Made by a program: the position numbers and the translations under genes. From Agromyces fucosus (GTDB lineage: Bacteria; Actinomycetota; Actinomycetes; Actinomycetales; Microbacteriaceae): 64,000 bases of DNA. The notes under the pieces are model-generated. The model saw only the letters and a program-made list of their open reading frames with translations. It did no database searches and was not told the origin of the DNA. Numbering within the stretch: position 1 is the first letter of the stretch; each line of letters begins with the position of its first letter. The stretch lies in NCBI RefSeq assembly GCF_004134865.1, contig NZ_SDPO01000002.1, positions 1,116,001 through 1,180,000 on the forward strand. The letters are read 5' to 3'. Positions 1-7,451 of the stretch are shown here, in pieces.

Positions 1-781
1 CGGTGTGCCGACCGGCTTCGCCGACCTCGACGACCTGACCAACGGGTTCCACCCCGGCCAGATGATCATCGTCGCGGCGCGACCCGCCATGGGAAAGTCG
101 ACGCTCGCGCTCGACTTCGCACGTGCCGCGTCGATCACGAACGGCCAGCCGTCGGTCTTCTTCTCGCTCGAGATGGGCAAGAGCGAGATTGCGATGCGCC
201 TGCTGAGCGCCGAGGCATCCGTGCCGCTGCAGATGATGCGCAAGGGCACCGTCGACTCGCGCGACTGGACCACGATCGCGGCGACCCGCGGGCGCATCAA
301 CGACGCACCGCTCTACATCGACGACTCCCCCAACATGACGCTCGTCGAGATCCGCGCGAAGTGCCGCCGTCTCAAGCAGAAGGTCGGACTGAAGATGGTC
401 GTCATCGACTACCTCCAGCTCATGACGAGCGGCAAGCGCGTCGAGAGCCGCCAGCAAGAGGTCTCGGAGTTCTCGCGTGCGCTCAAGCTGCTCGCGAAGG
501 AGCTGCAGGTGCCGGTCATCGCCCTCTCGCAGCTGAACCGTGGCCCCGAGCAGCGCGCCGACAAGATGCCCGCCATCAGCGACCTGCGCGAGTCGGGCTC
601 GATCGAGCAGGACGCCGACATGGTGATCCTGCTGCACCGCGAGAGCGCCTACGAACGCGACAGCCCCCGCGCCGGCGAGGCCGACCTCATCGTCGCCAAG
701 CACCGCAACGGCCCCACCCGCACGATCACGGTGGCGTTCCACGGCCACTTCTCGCGGTTTGCCGACATGGTGCAGGGGTAA
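1..781 (+). CDS. dnaB: Replicative DNA helicase DnaB, C-terminal part (partial, 5' end outside window)
   Basis: RecA-type ATPase domain of the replicative helicase, which unwinds DNA ahead of the replisome. The visible 260 or so residues open in the typical GVPTGFADLD stretch that begins the C-terminal domain. Walker A is ARPAMGKST, Walker B is VVIDYLQLM, followed by ALSQLNRG and DLRESGSIEQDAD, the usual DnaB order. The GTG at position 5 lies inside the conserved domain, so it is not the start; the true start and the N-terminal domain are upstream of the window. No intein is seen in the visible part. The stop lies 4 bp from the convergent hxlR-type gene. Confidence 0.95.
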   Translation, partial: GVPTGFADLDDLTNGFHPGQMIIVAARPAMGKSTLALDFARAASITNGQPSVFFSLEMGKSEIAMRLLSAEASVPLQMMRKGTVDSRDWTTIAATRGRINDAPLYIDDSPNMTLVEIRAKCRRLKQKVGLKMVVIDYLQLMTSGKRVESRQQEVSEFSRALKLLAKELQVPVIALSQLNRGPEQRADKMPAISDLRESGSIEQDADMVILLHRESAYERDSPRAGEADLIVAKHRNGPTRTITVAFHGHFSRFADMVQG

Positions 782-785
782 TCCG

Positions 786-1259
786 TCACGCGACCGCGCG
801 TGCCCCGTCGCTCAGCCGCGCGAACGCGCTCTCCGCGTCTCCGAAGAGCGAACCACCCTCGCGCACGGCTTGCTCCCACGCGTCGAGCACGTCGTGGCGG
901 TCCATCGCCATGACCGCCTCCCACGGATCGTCCTCCTCGACGGGAACGCCGCCCATGCCCCATCGCGCCGCCTCGTACAAGAGCGGGATCGCCGCGATGC
1001 CGCGCTCCGTCGCCGAGTAGGTGACCTTGCGGGCATCCGTCTCGCTCGGGGTGCGCACGATGATTCCGCTGCGCTCGAGTCGGGCGAGGCGGTCGGCGAG
1101 CACGCTCGGCCCGATGCGCTCCTCGGACCGAAGGAACTCCCCGAAGGTGTGCTTGCCGAGTGTGAGGAGGTCGCGCATGATCAGCAGCGACCAACTGTCG
1201 CCGAAGGTCTCCACGGTGAAGTTGGTGGGGCAGGTCGACCGCCCTTCAGCTCGCTTCAT
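786..1259 (-). CDS. HxlR-family transcriptional regulator
   Basis: 157-residue winged-helix regulator of the HxlR type. The family-typical stretch CPTNFTVETFGDSWSLLIMRDL is near residues 10-31 and the recognition region around RIGPSVLADRLARLERSGII. The early Cys matches the redox or ligand-sensing Cys common in this family. It is divergent from the SRPBCC gene at 1363. The start codon has no Shine-Dalgarno sequence, but on the minus strand TAGACT (1271 to 1266) ends 6 nt before the ATG, consistent with a leaderless transcript. Two palindromes in the shared promoter suggest autoregulation and control of the neighbour. The family call is firm; the ligand is unknown. Confidence 0.9.
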   Translation of the reverse strand: MKRAEGRSTCPTNFTVETFGDSWSLLIMRDLLTLGKHTFGEFLRSEERIGPSVLADRLARLERSGIIVRTPSETDARKVTYSATERGIAAIPLLYEAARWGMGGVPVEEDDPWEAVMAMDRHDVLDAWEQAVREGGSLFGDAESAFARLSDGARAVA

Positions 1260-1279
1260 GCGTCGAGTCTACGGCATTG

Positions 1280-1320
1280 ACTTTGATCATCAAAGTAAAC
1301 TACGCTTCGATCATCGAAGT
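1280..1320. promoter_or_regulatory. Tandem palindromic operators between hxlR-type and SRPBCC genes
   Basis: Site 1 (1280-1296) is ACTTTGAT-C-ATCAAAGT, a perfect 8+8 inverted repeat. Site 2 (1305-1319) is CTTCGAT-C-ATCGAAG, a perfect 7+7 repeat. The two centres lie 24 bp apart. A forward promoter TTGACT (1277-1282), 18-bp spacer, TACGCT (1301-1306) overlaps both sites. Site 1 also covers the -35 region of the leaderless minus-strand promoter of the regulator. This fits a dimeric HxlR repressor closing both promoters; binding itself is inferred. Confidence 0.7.
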
Positions 1321-1362
1321 GAAACGGATGCCGCGGCGGCGGCCTACAGCGGAGGAGCCACG

Positions 1363-1860
1363 ATGAACGACACGACCCAGCACGAGACGCACGATCTCGT
1401 CGTGAGCCGCGACATCCCCGCCCCCATCGAGGCGGCCTGGAAATCGTGGACCGAACCCGACCGGGTGCTTCGCTGGTGGGGCCCGACCGGCTTCACCTGC
1501 ACGGTCGCCGAGCTCGACGTGCGCGTCGGCGGCACGTCCCTCGTGTGCATGACCGCCCCCGACTGGGGGTTCCCGGCGCTGTACAGCACGTGGGCGTACA
1601 CGCTCGTCGACGCACCGCGCCGCCTCGAGTTCATCCACAACATCGCCGACGAGCACGGCGCCACGATCGACCCGGCGACCATCGGGGCAGCGGGCATCCC
1701 GCGCGACGTGCGGCACGTCATCGCATTCGAGTCGATCGGCGACGGCGACGCGACGCGACTCACCGTCACCGAACTCGGCTACACCGACCCCGAGCAGCTC
1801 GCGCTTTCGAAGAAGGGCCTCGAGGAGTCCCTCGACAAGCTCGTCGCGATCTACGTGTGA
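1363..1860 (+). CDS. SRPBCC (AHSA1-like) domain protein
   Basis: 165-residue START-like/AHSA1 protein. The pattern DIPAPIEAAWKSWTEPDRVLRWWGP at the N-terminus, a central beta-rich cavity and the C-terminal helix GLEESLDKLVAIY are typical. Such proteins bind small hydrophobic ligands, and many are controlled by a neighbouring HxlR or ArsR regulator. The ATG at 1363 is chosen because GGAGGA lies 7 nt upstream; the open frame continues upstream but only through the operator region. It is divergent from the HxlR-type gene and probably its target. The biochemical role is not known. Confidence 0.88.
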   Translation: MNDTTQHETHDLVVSRDIPAPIEAAWKSWTEPDRVLRWWGPTGFTCTVAELDVRVGGTSLVCMTAPDWGFPALYSTWAYTLVDAPRRLEFIHNIADEHGATIDPATIGAAGIPRDVRHVIAFESIGDGDATRLTVTELGYTDPEQLALSKKGLEESLDKLVAIYV

Positions 1861-1902
1861 AGGCGGTGCTCATGCGTCGGCGGCCGATGCCGCGGCATCC
1901 GT

Positions 1903-2475
1903 TCAGATCTTGGAGTACCACTCGACGACGTTTCCGCCCTCGAATGAGCGCACCTCGTCGAGCGCGAACGCGGTCGGGCTGAACTCGGGGCCGAAGGCGG
2001 TCCTGCCGGCTCCGGCGACCACGGGGTAGCGCTTGATGACGAGCCGGTCGATCTCGTCGAGCAGCTGGCCCGCGAGGACGCCGCCGCCCGCGAGGTAGAT
2101 GTCGAGCGGCGAGTCCTCCTGCTTCAGGGCGCGCACGGCGGCGATCGGGTCGCTCGCGATCATCGTGACCGCCGGATCGAGCTGCTCGAGGGTGCTCGAG
2201 GCGACGAACTGGCGCAGGTGCGAGTACGGCGAGGTGATGCCGAGCTGGAGACCGGGCTCGTAGGTGCGGCGACCCATCACGATGGTGTCGAAGCGCGTGA
2301 GTGGGGCATCCGCGATGCCGAGCTGTGCTCGAGCATGGCTGGGCAAGGCGTCGCCGTAGTCGCCGGCCATCCAGGCCATGTAGTCATCGGAGCCGGGGAA
2401 GAAGTCGACCTCGTCAGCGGGGCCGGAGATGAAGCCGTCGACGGAGAGGGCGATGTAGTACGTGAGGTTTCGCAT
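1903..2475 (-). CDS. Dihydrofolate reductase family protein (RibD C-terminal-like)
   Basis: 190-residue stand-alone reductase of the RibD_C/DHFR-like family, as in YyaP/YwjB-type proteins. Visible signatures are LTYYIALSVDGFISGP at the N-terminus, TIVMGRRTYEP in the middle and IYLAGGGVLAGQLLDEID near the C-terminus, the NADPH-binding fold. The ATG at 2475 is preferred over an upstream in-frame start because AAGGA lies 5 nt before it. It is divergent from a TetR regulator with a palindrome between them, so it is probably repressed by that regulator. The substrate is unknown; these are usually not true folate enzymes. Confidence 0.88.
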   Translation of the reverse strand: MRNLTYYIALSVDGFISGPADEVDFFPGSDDYMAWMAGDYGDALPSHARAQLGIADAPLTRFDTIVMGRRTYEPGLQLGITSPYSHLRQFVASSTLEQLDPAVTMIASDPIAAVRALKQEDSPLDIYLAGGGVLAGQLLDEIDRLVIKRYPVVAGAGRTAFGPEFSPTAFALDEVRSFEGGNVVEWYSKI

Positions 2476-2505
2476 GGGTCCTTCGTGTCGGGAACGGAAT
2501 TCAAT

Positions 2506-2521
2506 CACTATAGTCATAGTG
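2506..2521. promoter_or_regulatory. Candidate TetR operator
   Basis: CACTAT-agtc-ATAGTG is a perfect 6+6 inverted repeat with a 4-nt spacer. It sits between the divergent reductase and TetR genes, 31 nt from the ATG of the first and 31 nt from the ATG of the second. TATAGT inside it (2510-2515) could serve as a -10 element. Position and symmetry fit an autoregulatory TetR site; no binding data. Confidence 0.6.
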
Positions 2522-2551
2522 GTCGGCGAGTCAAGGGCTGGAGATCACGCG

Positions 2552-3136
2552 ATGGCGAGGAACACGGAGCGACGGCATCGCCTTCTGGATGCCGCGGTCG
2601 AGGTGATCGCGGTCGAGGGCGGCCGCGGACTGACGTTCGGCGCGGTCGACCGGGCTGCCTCGGTGCCGCCGGGTACCGCGTCGAACTACTTCGCGTCACG
2701 CGACCAACTGCTCCGCGAACTCGCCGAGCACGTCTTCATCCGGCTCGCGCCAGACCCGGTCGAGGCCGCGGCCCGCATGGCTGCCGAGCCGACGCGCGAA
2801 AGTGAACGCGGGCTCATGATGTGGCTCGTCGAACGCGCGCTCGCCGATCGCGCCGCGCACCTCGCGCTCTTCGAACTGCGGCTCGAGGCGACCAGGAATC
2901 CTCACGTCGCGCCGACCGTGACCCGGCAGTTCGCCGGCAACCTCGCCGTAGCGACCTCGGACCACGTCGACCACGGCTTCCCAGGCGACCGGTCGACCGC
3001 GCTCGTGCTCTACCTCGCGATGAGCGGGCTGTTGCTCGATCACCTCACGATGCCGGAACTGCTGGGTACCGATGCCGTCGCGGCGATCGTCGACACGATC
3101 GTCACGGCTGTGGTGCCGCGGGTCGCCGAGCGGTGA
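2552..3136 (+). CDS. TetR-family transcriptional regulator
   Basis: 194-residue TetR-type repressor. The N-terminal helix-turn-helix RRHRLLDAAVEVIAVEGGRG...LTFGAVDRAASVPPGTASNYFASRDQLLRELAEHVF occupies about residues 6-55, followed by an all-helical ligand domain. The ATG at 2552 is the first start that gives the normal family N-terminus. The upstream in-frame part lies in the promoter and reductase start region. It faces the DHFR-like gene. Its 3' end overlaps the convergent methyltransferase gene by 35 bp. Confidence 0.9.
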   Translation: MARNTERRHRLLDAAVEVIAVEGGRGLTFGAVDRAASVPPGTASNYFASRDQLLRELAEHVFIRLAPDPVEAAARMAAEPTRESERGLMMWLVERALADRAAHLALFELRLEATRNPHVAPTVTRQFAGNLAVATSDHVDHGFPGDRSTALVLYLAMSGLLLDHLTMPELLGTDAVAAIVDTIVTAVVPRVAER

Positions 3137-3878
3137 CGAGATACTGCGGCTGGGTCGCGTTGTAGCTGGAGCCTTCCAGGCTGAGACCCGCGGCCGCGAC
3201 ATCGGCGAGGAGTTCGTCGTGGCGGAAGGGCCACATCGACAGCAGTTCGGTCGTCACCGGCAGCTGGTCATCGTCCCGGAGTGCTGCCACGGAGATCTGC
3301 AGGTGGTGTTCGGCGTCCCATGAAGGTGGGACCTGCCAGGAGTAGACCACCACTGCCTTGCGGCCGGCACGTTCCACGAGCCGGTCCCAGACGTCCAGCC
3401 TGCTGCCACCCGAGCGGATCTGCTCCCAATTGCGGGAGGTCAGCGTCAGCACTCCGCCCGTCGCCAACACGAATGCCATGCCGTCGAGTGCGGCGCGCCG
3501 GCCGCTGCGTCCGACCGCGTGCGCGAGCGAGTTCCCGACGCAGAACACCGCGTCGAACCGGTCCTGCCAGCCTTGGTCGGGTAGCTCGTCCCAGCGGCAG
3601 ACGCGCGTCGACACCTCGACTCCGTGCGCGCGAGCAAGCGCCTCGGTCCGTTCGACCATCGCCGGGCTGGCATCGCACGCAGTGACCCGGAACCCGGCCT
3701 CAGCCAGCCCCACCGCCAGCAACCCGATCCCGCAGGCGCAGTCCAGGATCTGCGCCCCCGGCTCGAGCCCGGCCGTCACCGTCTCGAACGTCTGCGCGTT
3801 GCCCGCCGGGGACGCCTTGGCATCTGGCACCAGCCACTCGTACACCGACGCCAATGACTTGTACGCGACCTCGTCCAC
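3102..3878 (-). CDS. Class I SAM-dependent methyltransferase
   Basis: 258-residue Rossmann-fold methyltransferase. Motif I ILDCACGIGLLAVGLA binds SAM. It is followed by VTACDASPAMVERT, a central FDAVFCVGNSLAH and TLTSRNWEQI. The C-terminal part resembles glycine/sarcosine N-methyltransferase-like small-molecule enzymes. The open frame reaches 4700, but the GTG at 3878 has GGAGGGGG upstream and begins VDEVAYKSLASVYEW, the natural domain start. It is convergent with and overlaps the TetR gene by 35 bp. The substrate cannot be told. Confidence 0.87.
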   Translation of the reverse strand: MDEVAYKSLASVYEWLVPDAKASPAGNAQTFETVTAGLEPGAQILDCACGIGLLAVGLAEAGFRVTACDASPAMVERTEALARAHGVEVSTRVCRWDELPDQGWQDRFDAVFCVGNSLAHAVGRSGRRAALDGMAFVLATGGVLTLTSRNWEQIRSGGSRLDVWDRLVERAGRKAVVVYSWQVPPSWDAEHHLQISVAALRDDDQLPVTTELLSMWPFRHDELLADVAAAGLSLEGSSYNATQPQYLVTARRPAAPQP

Positions 3879-4010
3879 AGTGCCCCCTCCACGCACATCG
3901 TGGCACGCCCATTCCGGCAGTGCCAGGGCCAGGGCTGCGCCTGCGCCTGCATCGCGGAGAGCGGGTCGAGCGCGTAGGACTCCGCCAATTCGAACTGAGA
4001 GACTGTGGAC

Positions 4011-4370
4011 ATGGCGGTCATCGACGACGTTCGGGCGCTGGGCACGGAGCTGGAGCGCTCCTACCTTGCCTACGTCCGCGGGCGATTGAAATTCCGGGTC
4101 GGTCAGCTGGTCTACGTCGCGTTCTCGCTCGACGAGAGCGTGATGGGGTTCGCCTTCCCGAAAGAGGAGCGGGCAGCGCTCGTCGGGGGGAATCCGCGCA
4201 AGTTCCAGATGCCCTCGGACTCGGATCTGCGCTTCAACTGGGTCCATGCCGATCTCGCGGCCCTTGAACCCGCCGAGGCCCGCGAGCTCGTCGTCGATGC
4301 CTGGCGCATGGTCGTCCCGGCGAAGGTCTCCCGCGCCTACGATCTCGCCCATCCCATGGGTCCGCGATGA
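4011..4370 (+). CDS. MmcQ/YjbR family protein
   Basis: 119-residue protein of the MmcQ/YjbR fold. It has VYVAFSLDESVMGFAFPKEE in the middle and a C-terminal segment EARELVVDAWRMVVPAKVSRAY typical of the family. Two close starts are possible, GTG at 4005 and ATG at 4011; GAGAGA lies just upstream of both. The family is linked to DNA-binding-like folds but has no settled function. It stands alone, with a strong hairpin 49 bp downstream. Confidence 0.75.
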   Translation: MAVIDDVRALGTELERSYLAYVRGRLKFRVGQLVYVAFSLDESVMGFAFPKEERAALVGGNPRKFQMPSDSDLRFNWVHADLAALEPAEARELVVDAWRMVVPAKVSRAYDLAHPMGPR

Positions 4371-4418
4371 GGTCCGACGCGAGGCCCATCGGCGCTGCAC
4401 GCTGACGTGAAGCGGTGG

Positions 4419-4452
4419 ACTCGGCGCCGTTGACATCTGCGCGCGGCGCCGA
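4419..4452 (+). terminator. Rho-independent-like hairpin
   Basis: CTCGGCGCCG (4419-4428) and CGGCGCCGAG (4443-4452) form a perfect 10-bp stem with a 14-nt loop. It lies between the convergent MmcQ-like and MarR genes. There is no clear U-run, which is common in high-GC actinobacteria. Confidence 0.55.
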
Positions 4453-4474
4453 GAGTCGCCACGTCCGCAGGGTT

Positions 4475-4951
4475 CTAGTCGGATGCGTGCTGGTTCGACG
4501 CGGCGACGTACTTGTGAAGCAGTCGGGCGAACTCCAGTCGTTCGCCGTCGTCCCAGTCCCTGGTGATGTATTCGAACGCTCGGCGTTGCTGATGCCGGGA
4601 GTTCGCGAGCACCTCGTGCCCTCGCGATGTGAGACGCAGGGTGATGCTGCGCCCGTCGGTCTGGGATGCCACGCGTTCGACCAGTCCGTCGCTGACGCAT
4701 GAGCCGGCGAGCCGGCTGACCGCGGTTCGTTCCATCCCCATGGCGGCTGCCACTGCGTTGACGCTCAGTTGTCCGTCCGACTCCTCGACGATCGCCAGGA
4801 GGAGATCGCGCCGGACATCCGTCCGAGCCACCGGCGCTCCGATCGGCACGCTGCTCGTGCGTCGCCGCAGTCTCGAGAAGGCCGTCCCGATGGAATCGAG
4901 GAGTTGGTCGTCGCCGGCAGCGGATGCTTCGGCGGGGTCGTCACTCGTCAT
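4475..4951 (-). CDS. MarR-family transcriptional regulator
   Basis: 158-residue winged-helix regulator. DNA-binding elements are SVNAVAAAMGMERTAVSRLAGSCVSDGLVER, then the wing VASQTDGRSITLRLTSRGHEVL, as in MarR proteins. The ATG at 4951 is chosen over the upstream in-frame start at 4963 because GGGAGG lies 5 nt ahead of it. It is divergent from the amidohydrolase at 5055 with palindromes between, which suggests it controls that gene and itself. Confidence 0.9.
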   Translation of the reverse strand: MTSDDPAEASAAGDDQLLDSIGTAFSRLRRRTSSVPIGAPVARTDVRRDLLLAIVEESDGQLSVNAVAAAMGMERTAVSRLAGSCVSDGLVERVASQTDGRSITLRLTSRGHEVLANSRHQQRRAFEYITRDWDDGERLEFARLLHKYVAASNQHASD

Positions 4952-4967
4952 GACACCTCCCAAGTGC

Positions 4968-5005
4968 GTGCAATCTGCACATAGGTGCTAACATACACGT
5001 ATATG
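4968..5005. promoter_or_regulatory. Palindromes in the marR-type/amidohydrolase promoter
   Basis: GTGCA-atc-TGCAC (4968-4980) is a perfect 5+5 repeat directly upstream of the MarR Shine-Dalgarno sequence. A second near-palindrome CATAcACGTaTATG (4992-5005) has one mismatched pair and includes an AT-rich -10-like stretch. Either could be the MarR operator; the second looks more like the usual 14-20 bp MarR site. Confidence 0.45.
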
Positions 5006-5054
5006 AGCCCGCCGATCGGCTGGGCTCTCGTGCATGGATTGGTGAGAAAGTCGT

Positions 5055-6308
5055 ATGCGTACTGCAATTGTGGCCGGACGGGTCTTCGACGGCGCCACGA
5101 GTCTTGGTCCGAAGACGGTGGTCCTGGCGGACGGGCTCATCGAGTCCATCGGCGATCACGCGCCCGGCGATGCGGAGATCATCGAGGCACCCGGAGCGAC
5201 TCTGCTGCCCGGGCTCATCGATGCCCACGTGCACACCGATACCGCGGGACTCCGGATGGCGTTGCAGTTCGGCGTGACGACGGAGCTCGAGATGCAGGGG
5301 GCGAACACCGCCCGTGACCGCGCACACATCACGGGAGACGACACCCTGGCCGACGTGCGTTCCGCGGGGTTCGGTCTCACCCCGCCCGGCGGGCACCCGG
5401 AGGAGCTCTTCCCCAAGGACTTCAACCCCCAGCGAGGCGGAGGTCGTGGCGGTCCGGGCGGCCGCCCCGGCACACCCGACCGGGTCGACCCGATCGTGCG
5501 CGCGAAGGTCACGACGCCGGAGGAGGCCGTCGACGTCGTCGGTCAGCTCGCTCGCGCCGGCTCCGACTACATCAAGTTCATGGTCGACGACGGCAGCGTG
5601 GAGGGACACCCCGGACTGCCCATGCTCGACCAGGCGACGCTGAACGCCGGCGTCGCCGAAGCCCACCGACTCGGAATGCTGACCGTGGCGCATGCGCTCA
5701 CCATCGAGGCCACCCAGATGAGCATCCAGGCCGGCATCGACGGCCTGGCGCACCTGTTCATGGACCGACCCCACTCCCCCGAGATCATCGACGCCATCGC
5801 ACGGTCCGGCGCCTTCGTCGTCGCCTGCGTGGTGCTCGACGCCTCGATGATGGGGATCACCGGCTCGGCGCTCGCTGACGACCCGCGGGTCGCCGGCAAG
5901 CTCACCCCGGAGTGGGACTCGACACTGCGCAGCAGCTTCAACCACTACCCGGAGGGTCGGCTCGAGGATGTGCTGGCGACCGTTCGAGCTCTCGACGCCG
6001 CCGGAGTCGATCTCCTCATCGGTACCGACGTATCCCAGCCGCTGCCCTTCCTCGGCGGGCTCGCTCACGGCGCGAGCGTGCACCAGGAACTGCAGTACTT
6101 CGTCGATGCCGGCCTGGCGCCCACGACTGCGCTCAGCGCTGCCACGGCGGTGACGGCTCGTCGTTTCGGTCTCACCGATCGAGGCACGATCGCGGCGGGC
6201 CAGCGCGCCGATCTCCTCCTCGTGGACGGCGATCCGACCACGACGATCAGCGACACGCTGAACCTCCGCGACGTCTGGCGTCGCGGCGTCCGTCAGCCGG
6301 CCGTCTGA
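5055..6308 (+). CDS. Metal-dependent amidohydrolase family protein
   Basis: 417-residue hydrolase of the amidohydrolase (imidazolonepropionase/prolidase-like) superfamily. Metal ligands are readable: His58-x-His60 in LIDAHVHTD, Lys174 in SDYIKFMVDDG (likely the carboxylated lysine), His213 in VAHAL, His233 in LAHLF and Asp325 in IGTDVSQP. A glycine-rich insert lies at about residues 127-139 between the first strands and the lysine motif. The C-terminal GTIAAGQRADLLLVDGDP is the family's composite beta-sandwich. It is divergent from the MarR gene, which probably senses its substrate. The substrate is unknown. Confidence 0.88.
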   Translation: MRTAIVAGRVFDGATSLGPKTVVLADGLIESIGDHAPGDAEIIEAPGATLLPGLIDAHVHTDTAGLRMALQFGVTTELEMQGANTARDRAHITGDDTLADVRSAGFGLTPPGGHPEELFPKDFNPQRGGGRGGPGGRPGTPDRVDPIVRAKVTTPEEAVDVVGQLARAGSDYIKFMVDDGSVEGHPGLPMLDQATLNAGVAEAHRLGMLTVAHALTIEATQMSIQAGIDGLAHLFMDRPHSPEIIDAIARSGAFVVACVVLDASMMGITGSALADDPRVAGKLTPEWDSTLRSSFNHYPEGRLEDVLATVRALDAAGVDLLIGTDVSQPLPFLGGLAHGASVHQELQYFVDAGLAPTTALSAATAVTARRFGLTDRGTIAAGQRADLLLVDGDPTTTISDTLNLRDVWRRGVRQPAV

Positions 6309-6405
6309 GCGGCGGCCCATGGGACGCGTAGCCGGCGTTCGTGCTGACGCTCGAACCGACGTCATCCCGACACCCTGAAGGGTAGCCGCGCGCGGACATC
6401 GCGCG

Positions 6406-6417
6406 TAGCGTCGAACC
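6406..6417 (+). promoter_or_regulatory. Leaderless-type -10 element of the gerW-like gene
   Basis: TAGCGT (6406-6411) ends exactly 6 nt before the ATG at 6418 and no Shine-Dalgarno sequence is present. This predicts transcription starting at or next to the start codon. Confidence 0.6.
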
Positions 6418-6789
6418 ATGGCGAAGCTCATCGAGAACCTGGCGGAATCGGTGCCCGCGTGGGGCGCGAAGGTGGCATACGGCGAGAAGACCACGGTCGA
6501 CGGGCAGGAACTCGTGCCCGTCGCCCTCGTGGCGTTCGGATTCGGCGGGGGCGAGGGCTCCGGCGACATGCCGGCATCCGAGAAGACCCCGGCCGGTCGG
6601 GGTGAGGGCAGCGGTGGCGGTGGCGGTGGGTACTCGGTGCCGATCGGGGCGTACATCGGAGGCCCCGACGGACTGAGGTTCCGCCCCAACACGATCGCAC
6701 TCGCGGTGGTCGCCGTGCCGTTGGTCTCGGCGCTCGGCGCAGCGCTGGCGGTCATCATCGGCGCAGCCCGGTACACCAGCAGGCGCTGA
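6418..6789 (+). CDS. GerW/YtfJ-family protein
   Basis: 123-residue protein of the GerW (YtfJ) family. The hallmark segments VALVAFGFGGGEGSG and SGGGGGGYSVPIGAYI are present, followed by a C-terminal hydrophobic stretch (about residues 96-117) that could be a membrane anchor. In Bacillus the homologue is needed for spore germination, but the family is widespread in non-sporulating actinobacteria, where its role is unknown. The family call is from motifs. The gene appears monocistronic, with a strong hairpin after it. Confidence 0.85.
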   Translation: MAKLIENLAESVPAWGAKVAYGEKTTVDGQELVPVALVAFGFGGGEGSGDMPASEKTPAGRGEGSGGGGGGYSVPIGAYIGGPDGLRFRPNTIALAVVAVPLVSALGAALAVIIGAARYTSRR

Positions 6790-6801
6790 CCTGCCCCGCG
6801 A

Positions 6802-6833
6802 CATCCGAGGTGCGTCGCGGACCACCTCGGATG
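6802..6833. terminator. Bidirectional terminator hairpin
   Basis: CATCCGAGGTG (6802-6812) and CACCTCGGATG (6823-6833) make a perfect 11-bp stem with a 10-nt loop. It lies between the convergent gerW-like gene and the small membrane protein gene. Confidence 0.65.
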
Positions 6834-6851
6834 CCTCGGCACGCCATCGCC

Positions 6852-7334
6852 CTACCTGGAACGGGCGTTGCCGTCATCGGTGTAGGTGTCGACCACGCGT
6901 TTCGTGAACTCATCGCTCATTCGCAGCGTCTCCTCCGCGGCGGCCGCCGGCGTGCCGGTCTCCCAGATTCCGGCGACCCGGTCTTCGAAGTCGCGTATCT
7001 GAGCGCGCACTTCCTCGTTGGTTCTGATTCGCGCCTCCTTGGTGGCGTCCTGTACGACCTTCACTGCGGAGCCGACGATGCGACGCTCGAGCAGCACGAC
7101 GACGCCGACGAGCAGGAGCGTGGTGCCGATGCCGGCGAGCACACCGCCGACGTAGCCGAGTCGGCTCGCGGGCGAGACGAGGAACCACCCGGCGACGATC
7201 GCAGCGAGGCCGAGCACGATGCACCCGAAGAACCAGCCCCAACGGATGCGGATACGAGGTGGAACGGAGCCGTCGGGCCCGAGGGCCGAGTTTCCTGCGA
7301 AGGCTGCGGCTTCGTCCGCCGATGCGATGCTCAC
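6852..7334 (-). CDS. Small membrane protein, two predicted TM helices
   Basis: 160-residue protein with no recognised family. Two hydrophobic helices (WFFGCIVLGLAAIVAGWFLV and a second around YVGGVLAGIGTTLLLVGVVVLL) are followed by a charged helical cytoplasmic tail rich in Glu/Arg that may be coiled-coil. The GTG at 7334 is chosen because AAGGCT ends 6 nt upstream, resembling the leaderless -10 pattern elsewhere. An ATG at 7391 is an alternative (179 aa). It is divergent from the histidine kinase gene, so it may belong to its regulon. Confidence 0.65.
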   Translation of the reverse strand: MSIASADEAAAFAGNSALGPDGSVPPRIRIRWGWFFGCIVLGLAAIVAGWFLVSPASRLGYVGGVLAGIGTTLLLVGVVVLLERRIVGSAVKVVQDATKEARIRTNEEVRAQIRDFEDRVAGIWETGTPAAAAEETLRMSDEFTKRVVDTYTDDGNARSR

Positions 7335-7451
7335 GGGCCCAGCCTTGCAGTTCTCGACGATCAGGTGAAGGAGCTTCCGCCTTCGAGGCATGAGCGGCCG
7401 ACGGTTGACCAGACGCCCGCAGACCCGCACAGTGGAACAGTGCAGTGGGCC

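Noticed and set aside
1888-1901. GATGCCGCGGCATC palindrome between convergent genes as a terminator
   Set aside because: It is short, has no real loop and is built from the general GGATGC/GCATCC word common in this genome.
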